In this document: in pieces, positions 56,854-64,000 of the stretch | How the letters are laid out: each line of letters opens with the position of its first letter | Position numbering within the stretch: the first letter of the stretch is position 1 | NCBI GenBank assembly: GCA_016787045.1 | Contig: JAEUVA010000030.1 | Span: forward strand, 42,993-106,992 | From: Chitinophagales bacterium | GTDB lineage: Bacteria > Bacteroidota > Bacteroidia > Chitinophagales > LD1 | DNA: 64,000 bases | Reading direction: 5' to 3' | Program-made: the position numbers and the translations under genes | Notes under the pieces: generated by a model | Seen by the model: only the letters and a program-made list of their open reading frames with translations | What the model was told of the DNA's origin: nothing | Database searches by the model: none

Positions 56854-59121
56854 ATGGCTTTTGATATTGAAATGATAAAGAAGGTTTACGCAGAATTGCC
56901 TACTAAAATTTCTGCGGCACGCCAAACGCTCAACCATCCTTTAACGCTCACCGAAAAAATTCTGTACGCTCACTTACATAGTTCGCAAGCGTTAGAAAAT
57001 TTTAAACGCGGTGGCTCGTATGTTGACTTTGCTCCAGACCGCGTGGCTATGCAAGATGCCACTGCCCAAATGGCGCTTTTGCAGTTTATGCAAGCCGGCC
57101 GCCCAAAAGTGGCTGTGCCTTCAACTGTGCATTGCGACCACTTAATAACCGCAAAAGATGGCTCCAAAACCGACTTAGCTGCGGCTACTTCTGGCAATAA
57201 AGAAGTGTATGACTTTTTAGCTTCTGTATCCAACAAATACGGCATTGGTTTCTGGAAACCGGGTGCGGGTATTATTCACCAAATTGTTTTAGAAAACTAC
57301 GCTTTCCCGGGGGGCATGATGATTGGAACCGACAGCCATACTGTAAATGCCGGTGGCTTGGGCATGATTGCCATTGGTGTTGGTGGCGCTGATGCCTGCG
57401 ATGTAATGGCGGGCTTAGCTTGGGAACTAAAAATGCCAAAACTGATTGGCGTGAAACTAACCGGCAAACTAAACGGCTGGGCTTCGGCAAAAGATGTGAT
57501 ACTGAAAGTAGCCGGAATACTTACCGTAAAAGGGGGTACAGGTGCTGTGGTAGAATACTTTGGCGAAGGTGCCATAGCTATGAGCTGCACCGGAAAAGGA
57601 ACCATCTGCAACATGGGTGCTGAAATTGGTGCTACCACTTCTACTTTCGGATACGATGAAAGCATGAGCCGCTACCTGAGCGCTACCGGCCGTGCCGATG
57701 TGGCCGCTGCTGCCGATGCAGTGAAAGAGCACTTAACCGGTGACCCCGAAGTGTATGCTAACCCAGAAAAGTACTTTGATCAGGTAATTGAAATTAATCT
57801 GAGCGAACTGGAACCATACATCAATGGTCCTTTTACACCAGACTTAGCCACGCCAATTTCTAAAATGAAAGAAGCTGCAGCAGCTAACGGCTGGCCAACC
57901 ACAGTTAAAGTGGGTTTAATTGGTAGCTGTACGAACTCTTCGTACGAAGATATTTCGCGAGCAGTATCCTTAGCTCAACAAGTAGCCGATAAGAACCTGA
58001 AAGCAAAAGCGGAATTCAGCATTACTCCGGGTTCAGAGCAAATTCGCTTTACCATTGAGCGCGATGGCTTTATTGATACTTTCAATAAAATTGGTGCCGA
58101 AGTTTATGCTAACGCCTGTGGCCCTTGTATTGGTATGTGGGCGCGTGCCGGTGCCGATAAGAAAGAGAAGAACACCATCGTTCACTCCTTCAACCGTAAC
58201 TTTGCTGCCCGTCAGGATGGAAACCCAAATACTTACGCTTTCGTTGCTTCACCTGAGTTAACCACTGCTTTAGCTATTGCCGGTGATTTAACGTTCAACC
58301 CTCTTACAGACACTCTTGTAAACGAAAAAGGCGAAACTGTAAAACTTGACCCGCCAACCGGTGATGAACTTCCTACAAAAGGATTTGCAGTAGAAGATGC
58401 CGGTTATTTAGCTCCTGCTGCTGATGGTAGCGGAGTAGAAGTAAAAGTAAATCCTGCTTCTGACCGTTTGCAGTTACTTGCTCCGTTTGCAGCATGGGAA
58501 GGTACCGACCTAAAAGGCTTAAAGCTTTTGATTAAAGCAAAAGGTAAGTGTACTACCGACCACATTTCAATGGCTGGACCATGGTTAAAGTATCGTGGCC
58601 ACTTAGATAACATTAGCAACAATATGCTGATTGGTGCTATCAACTTCTACAACGAAAAGGCAAACTCTGTTAAGAATCAATTGACCGGAGAATACAACGA
58701 AGTACCGAAAGTGCAGCGCGCCTACAAAGCAGCAGGCATCGGTTCTATTGTAGTAGGTGACGAAAACTACGGTGAGGGTTCAAGCCGCGAACATGCAGCT
58801 ATGGAACCTCGTTTCTTAGGCGTTCGCGCGGTATTGGTTAAATCTTTTGCCCGTATTCACGAAACAAACCTGAAGAAACAAGGTATGTTGGCGTTGACTT
58901 TTGTAAATAAAGACGACTACAACAAAATACAAGAGGATGATGTGGTAGATATTCTTGGGCTTACAGCTTTTGCCCCCGGCAAAAACCTTACCATTCAGTT
59001 AACTCATTCAAATGGTTCTACCGAGAGCTTTGAAGTAGCACATACTTACAACGAGCAACAGGTAGAGTGGTTTAAAGCCGGTGGTGCGCTGAACATTATC
59101 CGGGCATCGGTAGGCAAATAG
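56854..59121 (+). CDS. acn: Aconitate hydratase
   Basis: 755 aa. Converts citrate to isocitrate in the TCA cycle (cytoplasm) using a [4Fe-4S] cluster. Cluster cysteines are Cys359 ([10 protein letters not shown]), Cys422 and Cys425 ([11 protein letters not shown]). Other conserved parts: [20 protein letters not shown], cited as [14 protein letters not shown], and the C-terminal [20 protein letters not shown], cited as [10 protein letters not shown], which closes the swivelling domain. The size and motifs fit the mitochondrial-type aconitases seen in Bacteroidota. A palindrome and -7 box lie upstream, and a terminator follows. Confidence 0.97.
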   Translation: MAFDIEMIKKVYAELPTKISAARQTLNHPLTLTEKILYAHLHSSQALENFKRGGSYVDFAPDRVAMQDATAQMALLQFMQAGRPKVAVPSTVHCDHLITAKDGSKTDLAAATSGNKEVYDFLASVSNKYGIGFWKPGAGIIHQIVLENYAFPGGMMIGTDSHTVNAGGLGMIAIGVGGADACDVMAGLAWELKMPKLIGVKLTGKLNGWASAKDVILKVAGILTVKGGTGAVVEYFGEGAIAMSCTGKGTICNMGAEIGATTSTFGYDESMSRYLSATGRADVAAAADAVKEHLTGDPEVYANPEKYFDQVIEINLSELEPYINGPFTPDLATPISKMKEAAAANGWPTTVKVGLIGSCTNSSYEDISRAVSLAQQVADKNLKAKAEFSITPGSEQIRFTIERDGFIDTFNKIGAEVYANACGPCIGMWARAGADKKEKNTIVHSFNRNFAARQDGNPNTYAFVASPELTTALAIAGDLTFNPLTDTLVNEKGETVKLDPPTGDELPTKGFAVEDAGYLAPAADGSGVEVKVNPASDRLQLLAPFAAWEGTDLKGLKLLIKAKGKCTTDHISMAGPWLKYRGHLDNISNNMLIGAINFYNEKANSVKNQLTGEYNEVPKVQRAYKAAGIGSIVVGDENYGEGSSREHAAMEPRFLGVRAVLVKSFARIHETNLKKQGMLALTFVNKDDYNKIQEDDVVDILGLTAFAPGKNLTIQLTHSNGSTESFEVAHTYNEQQVEWFKAGGALNIIRASVGK

Positions 59122-59157
59122 TACGCGGTCTGACCTTTGGTCAGCACCTTACATCAT

Positions 59158-59193
59158 AAACCCCGCAGATGACCAAAATCTGTGGGGTTTTTT
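59158..59193 (+). terminator. Rho-independent terminator of acn
   Basis: A 10-bp stem CCCCGCAGAT/ATCTGTGGGG (one G-T pair) with a 7-nt loop, followed by six T, about 40 bp after the aconitase stop. Confidence 0.9.
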
Positions 59194-59209
59194 ATTGTAT
59201 GTAGCCGGG

Positions 59210-59240
59210 TTTGTATATTACACCAAGCCGATTATATTTG
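59210..59240 (+). promoter_or_regulatory. Promoter of the L31 gene
   Basis: TTTG (59210-59213), a 19-bp spacer and TATATTTG (59233-59240): both Bacteroidota boxes are exact. The leader is about 17-20 nt before the ATG at 59264. Confidence 0.8.
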
Positions 59241-59263
59241 CGCTCCCAAAAAATTAAAGAGTT

Positions 59264-59542
59264 ATGAAAAAAGACCTGCATCCATCTAACTACCGCACTG
59301 TAGTGTTTAAAGATATAGCCGTAGATAAATCTTGGTTGGGCAAAAGCACCGCCAACTCTAAAGAAACCATCAAATGGGAAGATGGCGGAGAGTATCCGTT
59401 AATCAAATTAGAAATCTCTAACGAAAGCCACCCATTCTACACCGGCAAAATGAAATTTGTAGATACCGCAGGCCGTATTGACAAATTCAAGAAGAAATAC
59501 ACCAAAAAAACTACTGCTGCTCCTACTACCGAGCAGGAATAA
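59264..59542 (+). CDS. rpmE2: 50S ribosomal protein L31, type B
   Basis: 92 aa. Starts [17 protein letters not shown], as L31 does, and contains [20 protein letters not shown]. The zinc cysteines of type A L31 are absent, and the length fits the C-minus (type B) form, which does not bind zinc. A C-terminal Lys-rich then Thr/Glu tail follows. It sits in the large subunit near the bridge to the small one. Single-gene transcript, with a strong terminator at 59549. Confidence 0.96.
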   Translation: MKKDLHPSNYRTVVFKDIAVDKSWLGKSTANSKETIKWEDGGEYPLIKLEISNESHPFYTGKMKFVDTAGRIDKFKKKYTKKTTAAPTTEQE

Positions 59543-59548
59543 CACAAA

Positions 59549-59570
59549 GCCCCCGAAAGGGGGTTTTTTT
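59549..59570 (+). terminator. Rho-independent terminator of the L31 gene
   Basis: A 5-bp GC stem CCCCC/GGGGG closed by a GAAA tetraloop (59550-59563), followed by seven T. Confidence 0.92.
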
Positions 59571-59689
59571 ATGACCACCCCCTCCCCTCTTAAGATGAGA
59601 TGTACAGCCAAAAATATCTTTCTTTAAAATGGTGTAGTTTGGCAAAGGAGTGATGTTGGAGCATAATGGCAATTCTATATTTTTAGCAC

Positions 59690-60895
59690 ATGAGCATAGT
59701 ACTTTTTGACGTTCATAAAACCCGGCAGCAACTCTTACCCTTTACCTACACCCGTCCGGTGGCAGATGTACGGGTAGGCATTTTAACCATTCGTGAAAAG
59801 TGGGAAAAATGGCTAGGCGAAAAAACGCATTCGCTAACCGAGCAGTACCTTGCCGCCAAATACCCAACAACACCGGTACACGATTCTGTTACTTACATTA
59901 ACGGAAGCATTTTACCCGACTCATTACTGGCTAATGCCGTAAAAAAACTAGGTGCGCTGCAAGCTCTTTACAGTGGCACTACGCTCATCGCTTTTAAAAC
60001 CGAAAAGCAACACCTCAACTACGAAAACTACGAGCCAATTACCCGTGGTTTTGCTCCGGTTCAGTTTGATGGCGATATAATTCAGATAAAAAACCTGTGG
60101 GATATTTTTCAATCTAATGCAAGGGCATTAAAGGACGATTTTGAGTTGCTGACCAAAGACCGCACCTCTCAAAAAATAAGCGATACCAACACAATAATTG
60201 GAAGTGCAGACCAAATTTTTTTAGAGGAAGGGGCTGTGGTAGAAGCCAGCATCCTCAATACAAAAAGCGGCCCTGTTTACATTGGCAAAGATGCCGAGGT
60301 GATGGAGGGCTGCACCATACGCGGTGGTTTTGCTTTGGGTGAGCATGGGGTACTTAAAATGAGCACTAAAGTGTATGGCGCTACCACACTTGGCCCACAC
60401 TGCAAAGCAGGTGGCGAGCTAAACAACGTGGTGATGATGGGCTACAGCAACAAAGCACACGATGGCTTTTTGGGCAATTCGGTGATTGGTGAATGGTGCA
60501 ACCTGGGTGCCGATACCAACAACAGCAATCTCAAAAACAACTACTCCACTGTGGAGATATTCAGCTATGCCGAGCAAAAAAGTATTGACACCGGCTTGCA
60601 GTTTTGTGGCCTGTTTATGGGCGACCACAGCAAGTGCGGCATCAATACCATGTTTAATACCGGCACAGTGGTGGGCGTAAGTGCCAATATTTTTGGCGGT
60701 GATTTTCCGCCTAAGTTTATCCCCTCATTTAGTTGGGGTGGGGCACAATGGCTACGCACCTTTACGTTTGATAAAGCTACCGAAGTAGCCACCCGAGTTA
60801 TGGAACGCAGAGGCATTGCATTAGCACAAACCGATATACATATTTTGCGCGAAGTATTTGACCGCGATGCCATTTTTAGAAACAAGAAGCAATAA
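59690..60895 (+). CDS. GlmU-like sugar nucleotidyltransferase with left-handed beta helix
   Basis: 401 aa. The N-terminal part (IVLFDVHKTRQQLLPFTYTRPVADVRVGI) is a shortened nucleotidyltransferase-like domain that differs from the canonical one; no clear GxGTRM loop is seen. The C-terminal half has hexapeptide-repeat sequence of a left-handed beta helix (GPVYIGKDAEVMEGCTIRGGFALGEHG, cited as VYIGKDAEVMEG; MGYSNKAHDGFLGNSVIGEW). Bacteroidota proteins of this type are usually labelled GlmU-related. Acetyl- or nucleotidyl-transfer is inferred, substrate uncertain. tpiA follows after 2 bp, so they are one operon. A TATATTTT box 6 bp before the ATG suggests a very short leader. Confidence 0.78.
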   Translation: MSIVLFDVHKTRQQLLPFTYTRPVADVRVGILTIREKWEKWLGEKTHSLTEQYLAAKYPTTPVHDSVTYINGSILPDSLLANAVKKLGALQALYSGTTLIAFKTEKQHLNYENYEPITRGFAPVQFDGDIIQIKNLWDIFQSNARALKDDFELLTKDRTSQKISDTNTIIGSADQIFLEEGAVVEASILNTKSGPVYIGKDAEVMEGCTIRGGFALGEHGVLKMSTKVYGATTLGPHCKAGGELNNVVMMGYSNKAHDGFLGNSVIGEWCNLGADTNNSNLKNNYSTVEIFSYAEQKSIDTGLQFCGLFMGDHSKCGINTMFNTGTVVGVSANIFGGDFPPKFIPSFSWGGAQWLRTFTFDKATEVATRVMERRGIALAQTDIHILREVFDRDAIFRNKKQ

Positions 60896-60897
60896 CC

Positions 60898-61653
60898 ATG
60901 AGCCGAAAAAAACTGATAGCCGCTAACTGGAAAATGAACCTTACCCTTGAGCAAGCTGCTGAATGGCTGGCCGAGGTAGAAGAAAACTTACTGGAACACC
61001 ATGCCGATGTGGTGCTGTTTCCATCGTTTATATACATTACAGATTTGATGGATTTGTACCAAGGTGAACAAATCCTTTTTGGTGCACAAAACTGCTCGCA
61101 CTTAGAAACTGGTGCGCTAACTGGCGAAGTAAGCGCCATGCAACTGGGCAGTGCCGGGGTGGACTATGTGATAGTAGGTCACAGCGAGCGCAGAATACAT
61201 TTTGGCGAAACCAACGAGGCCATCAAACAAAAGCTAAAAATGGCCTTGAAGCATGAACTGTTTCCGGTGTTTTGCTGTGGTGAACCATTAGACGTGCGCA
61301 ATGCCGGCAAGCAAGAGGAATATGTAAGCCGGCAACTGACCGAAAGTTTATTTGCCTTAAGTGCCGATGAAATAGCCGATGTAACCATTGCCTACGAGCC
61401 GGTGTGGGCCATAGGCACCGGTGTAAATGCCACACCTGAGCAAGCGCAAGAAATGCACGCCTTTATACGCCAGCAAGTGGCTAAAAAGTACTCCGGTAAA
61501 ATTGCCGGTGAAATACGCATACTCTATGGTGGCAGTTGCAAACCCGATAACGCCAAACCACTTTTTGCCTGCCCCGATGTAGATGGCGGTTTGATAGGTG
61601 GTGCCTCACTAAATGCCGAAGACTTTTTGAGCATAGTGATGGCTGCTAAATAA
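60898..61653 (+). CDS. tpiA: Triose-phosphate isomerase
   Basis: 251 aa. Glycolytic and gluconeogenic TIM-barrel enzyme, cytoplasmic. All catalytic residues are visible: Asn10 and Lys12 in AANWKMNL, His95 in VIVGHSERR, Glu167 in AYEPVWAIGTG, plus LYGGSCKPDN and DGGLIGGASL for the phosphate loops. The length is normal. Its ATG is 2 bp after the GlmU-like gene's stop, which indicates an operon. Confidence 0.97.
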   Translation: MSRKKLIAANWKMNLTLEQAAEWLAEVEENLLEHHADVVLFPSFIYITDLMDLYQGEQILFGAQNCSHLETGALTGEVSAMQLGSAGVDYVIVGHSERRIHFGETNEAIKQKLKMALKHELFPVFCCGEPLDVRNAGKQEEYVSRQLTESLFALSADEIADVTIAYEPVWAIGTGVNATPEQAQEMHAFIRQQVAKKYSGKIAGEIRILYGGSCKPDNAKPLFACPDVDGGLIGGASLNAEDFLSIVMAAK

Positions 61654-61861
61654 CGGAGTACCGCAGTATCTTGATACCTATAACGTTACTCTGAATACTG
61701 TTTTTTTGCGGTATATATTTATCTACTCATAATTTTTGAGCCAATCATTCATCTCCTTTAAGGTTAGTCCTATATGACCGATGGTCCACAAACTGTTTAG
61801 TTCAATTGTTCTCAAGCCAATGCCACACCACAGCCCCAATACCTCCTCACCATATAAAACA

Positions 61862-61890
61862 CAAAAGCCAACCTTTATAGTTGGCTTTTG
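61862..61890. terminator. Bidirectional hairpin terminator
   Basis: A perfect 11-bp inverted repeat CAAAAGCCAAC/GTTGGCTTTTG with a 7-nt loop. T-tracts form on both strands at the stem base. It lies between tpiA (208 bp before) and the convergent lipoprotein gene (110 bp after). Nothing else is recognisable in 61654-61999 except a GGATGCGCTAC element at about 61963. Confidence 0.75.
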
Positions 61891-61999
61891 AAAAAAGAAC
61901 TGTTTTTAAAAGAGGGTTGCGCAACGGCCACCCATGTTAACTGCTGCCGCATCTGTTCACGGATGCGCTACTCTTTGAGTTGAAGTGTAAACTTGTCCG

Positions 62000-62350
62000 T
62001 CAGTAGGAAGAGTAAATTAACTCGTTGTGTGTTGTCTGGTAAATGGAGTCGTAGCATATAATGCCAACAACTCCGCCATACGAACAAAGAACGTCACCGG
62101 TGCAAGTCCGCAGTGAAGAAAGAGGGTTGTTGCAATTTGTGTCGAGGCACGAAACAATAAAAAAGCCCTCTTGTCCGTAATTGTAAGTCGCTTTGTAGAT
62201 TCTAATTTCGGCTAACGACTCTTGCAGTATCAACTGTTTCAACCAAGCGATGTCGTCAAGTGGTTTGTCTGCACCGCAATAAGTGTCGCACTTTTTGCAA
62301 GATGAAAACTGAATTGTCAGAAAAAAGAGAAGAAGAAAAAGTTGTCGCAC
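62000..62350 (-). CDS. Small cysteine-containing lipoprotein of unknown function
   Basis: 116 aa. Signal peptide with lipobox SSC (Cys18), followed by KKCDTYCGADK. Further cysteines in IVSCLDTNCNNP and LRTCTGDVLCSYGGVVGIICYD. A secreted, lipid-anchored, disulfide-rich small protein is inferred. GTG is the best start (62350), since no ATG precedes the signal peptide. Composition differs from neighbours (many GAC, TTG and CGA codons), and the gene is flanked by related GGATGCGCTAC elements at about 61963 and 62662, so horizontal acquisition is possible. Confidence 0.55.
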   Translation of the reverse strand: MRQLFLLLFFLTIQFSSCKKCDTYCGADKPLDDIAWLKQLILQESLAEIRIYKATYNYGQEGFFIVSCLDTNCNNPLSSLRTCTGDVLCSYGGVVGIICYDSIYQTTHNELIYSSY

Positions 62351-62857
62351 GAAACTAATTTGTCTGGAAGTAAAACGTATCGGTGAAAGAAAGGGTTGCC
62401 TTGTCCATCCGTTAATTGCAATCGCGTGGTCGTGTTTGTCCAGCCGTAGTTAAACTCAGTCCAGTTAGACACTTAATTACTGTCCCACGAAACTGAACGA
62501 AATGAGAAGCGCAAAATTGAAAAATGAAGTTGTTGTCCGAAGAAAAAAGACGAAGGGGACAGTCATTCAGTGTCTTGATTTGTAACTCCGTCTAACCCCG
62601 CTGAATGATGCGCCACGCGGTTGCAGTTAACGTTTGGCGGGTTTGTGTCAGTGCGGGTTGAGGATGCGCTACACTGTCCGCTTGGGGTAAATGTATGAAA
62701 GAAGAACTACATTTTTGTTTGAAGACTTCGCCCCGCATTGCACAAAACCGCTGTTGGCAGCAGGTGCCGCTTTTTGATGTGGGCGCAAGGTGTTGCGGAG
62801 TGTACCTAAACCAGTTTTGATGGGGCAAAAACTAATGATAACTATCTCGCGATAGGG
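62351..62857. other. Gene-poor intergenic stretch
   Basis: I see no credible gene. It contains the upstream region of the lipoprotein gene, a GATGCGCCACGCGG/GTTAACG block near 62612-62634, a second GGATGCGCTAC element (62662), and a CTATC/GATAG hairpin around 62844. Short frames that remain open here have no start signal or family. Confidence 0.5.
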
Positions 62858-62892
62858 TTGCTATCCAATGACGGCTGCTCTGTGTGTGGGTT

Positions 62893-62956
62893 GCGCTCTC
62901 TTGCCGCAGCAAATACTTTTATGATTTACATGCATGCGGCTGCGGCAAGTGAGCGC
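62893..62956. repeat. 18-bp inverted repeat with 28-nt loop
   Basis: Arms GCGCTCTCTTGCCGCAGC (62893-62910) and the complement at 62939-62956 with one mismatch. Strong stem-loop potential; REP-like in form. It is not followed by a T-run and lies within no convincing gene. Confidence 0.7.
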
Positions 62957-63024
62957 GATGGTGGGGTACGCGCGAGGGGTTTTTGTTTGGAAACGGAAAG
63001 GAATCTTTGTTGTGCGGAAGATTT

Positions 63025-63234
63025 TTTGGATTTGACCGGAGTGGATTTGGAGGCGACCTAAGAGGATTTGGAGAAGACAGAAGGAAATTTTGATAAGGCA
63101 GAAGAGGGTTTGGAGAAGACAGAAGGAAATTTTGATAAGGCAGAAGAAGATTTGGAGAAGACAGAAGGAAATTTTAACAGGGAGGAAGGGTTTTTTGAGA
63201 AGAAAGAAGGAAATTTTGACAGGGCGGAAAGGGG
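63025..63234. repeat. 21/42-bp purine-rich tandem repeat
   Basis: Four 42-bp units start at 63067, 63109, 63151 and 63193. Each is a pair of 21-bp half-units (GGATTTGGAGAAGACAGAAGG and AAATTTTGATAAGGCAGAAGA type), with decayed half-units before 63067. The G/A-rich strand is the plus strand. In one plus-strand frame it would read as EKTEGNFDKAEE repeats, interrupted by a stop at 63059. In 63235-63529 I see only a weak 9-bp hairpin (CACTTTTAG/CTAAAAGTG, about 63272-63299) and no gene. Confidence 0.82.
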
Positions 63235-63529
63235 GGGTGAGCCTTCCTAAATGACCCTTCCTAAAATTACTTGACACTTTTAGAGGTTATTACTAAAAGT
63301 GATTTACAGGATTTGGAGTTAATCCTAAATCAAGTTTACAAATGTTTTTGTTATTCCTAAAAGCGCAGACAGGTTTGGTTATTATTCCTGTTTGGGGTTG
63401 ACGGGTTGGGGTGTGGGCTTGGGAATTGTCATGGTTTTGTAAAAATGGGGGATTGGTTTTGGGGTGGTAAAATATGGTGGGGGATGGTGGCGTTGTTGAG
63501 GTATATTTTTTCACCTATTAAAACAAAAG

Positions 63530-64000
63530 ATTATAGCACTTACGACACCAAGACCCGTTGCAGATTACAATTGCTCTCAGGCGGCACTGTATGCGGGATT
63601 AGAAATTGCCTGGAATAGCCAAGGGGAATTTGAGCCGGAGTTTGCGGCAGAGAATACGATTTATACTCCCGGTTTATCGGTAACGAAGATTGCGGCAATA
63701 CATGCTGCCCGGGCTTTGCCGGATGGGCAGGCGCGGTATGCGGAGGCGGAGGTGCTGCGGATAGCACTCGTGGAGAAGCGGGTGGTGGCGATGGGGCGGT
63801 GGAATTCGCTGGAGGGGTATGTGAGGCGGGCGTTTACGGGAGCGTATTACAAGCCGAGGATTGAGGAGGCGGGGCAGGATTATTATGCGCGGGCGGCTGC
63901 TCAGAATTGGGAGTATGTGGAGCTGCTGATGCAGGCGGGGGTGAATTTTTTGGGGGTGCATGGTGCGGTGTTGGTGGCGGATGGGGGTATGCCTGCGGGT
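63530..64000 (+). CDS. Partial open frame of unknown function, runs off the window
   Basis: 157 codons open to the window edge. From an in-frame stop at 63497 to the edge there is no early ATG: the first ATG-encoded Met is near 63790. An ATT at 63530 or another non-ATG codon would be the start. Sequence reads I-I-A-L-T-T-P-R-P-V-A-D-Y-N-C-S and later AEVLRIALVEKRVVAMGRWNSLEG and AGQDYYARAAAQNWEYVELLMQAGV, a soluble helical protein with no recognised family. Codon use is richer in GCG, GTG and CGG than in neighbours. Could be transferred DNA, or an intact gene whose 5' end is unusual. Confidence 0.45.
   Translation, partial: MIALTTPRPVADYNCSQAALYAGLEIAWNSQGEFEPEFAAENTIYTPGLSVTKIAAIHAARALPDGQARYAEAEVLRIALVEKRVVAMGRWNSLEGYVRRAFTGAYYKPRIEEAGQDYYARAAAQNWEYVELLMQAGVNFLGVHGAVLVADGGMPAG

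Noticed and set aside
62592..62634. Integron attC site
   Set aside because: GTCTAAC and GTTAAC with paired CGC/GCGG are suggestive, but the right core does not fit the attC consensus and the site is shorter than known attC sites; no integrase seen.
62861..63277. 138-codon minus-strand frame across the 42-bp array
   Set aside because: It is open because the repeat length is a multiple of three; no start signal, and the product is a repeated basic/hydrophobic string without a family.

Overview
The window is chromosomal DNA of a member of the Bacteroidota. The main evidence is five or more proteins with type IX secretion (T9SS) C-terminal sorting domains, two giant SprB-like repeat proteins with gliding-motility-type C-termini, promoter boxes of the Bacteroidota form (TTTG at -33, TAnnTTTG at -7), a cysteine-free B-type ribosomal protein L31, a MutL carrying DQQ in its endonuclease motif, and several Bacteroidota-restricted families (DUF4286, the MNYQAVAR surface domain). 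The genus cannot be fixed from the sequence. No rRNA, tRNA, CRISPR array, transposase or prophage was seen.

Layout. 1-7.5 kb: the end of mutL, gcvH, a VanZ-like membrane protein, a secreted TPR protein, small conserved proteins, an aldonolactone-oxidase-like flavoprotein and an ABC-F ATPase. 7.6-25.1 kb: two tandem minus-strand giant genes (3701 and 1914 aa). They are paralogues with a common N-terminus, 31 and 16 SprB repeats, the same CHU_C C-terminus and matching promoters, and each has its own terminator. 25.1-37.5 kb: a glycosyltransferase, a TauE/SafE permease, a CapA-like/SPOR protein, a CNNM/CorC-type protein, an M43 metalloprotease, an enoyl-CoA hydratase-like enzyme and unknown proteins. 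37.5-42.6 kb: a small T9SS protein and a collagen-like surface protein, followed by a soluble TPR histidine kinase and a LytTR response regulator. Two perfect LytTR-type binding repeats, 21 bp apart, lie upstream of the surface-protein pair. 42.6-61.7 kb: mostly housekeeping (thymidine kinase, M3 peptidase, FabF, PBP1C, a MltD-like transglycosylase, aconitase, L31, a GlmU-like protein, TpiA) with further T9SS or exported proteins. 61.7-64 kb: a gene-poor, compositionally uneven stretch with a small lipoprotein gene, hairpins, a 21/42-bp minisatellite and the start of a GC-richer open frame that runs off the end.

Two observations deserve most attention. First, the SprB arrays carry a hidden three-repeat (225 aa, 675 bp) super-period. 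The two giants can be aligned at both ends and differ by exactly five such triplets, which suggests growth or shrinkage in units of three. Second, the sequence supports a local regulatory circuit in which a cytoplasmic kinase/LytTR pair controls a neighbouring collagen-like surface operon. Both readings are inferences from sequence alone.
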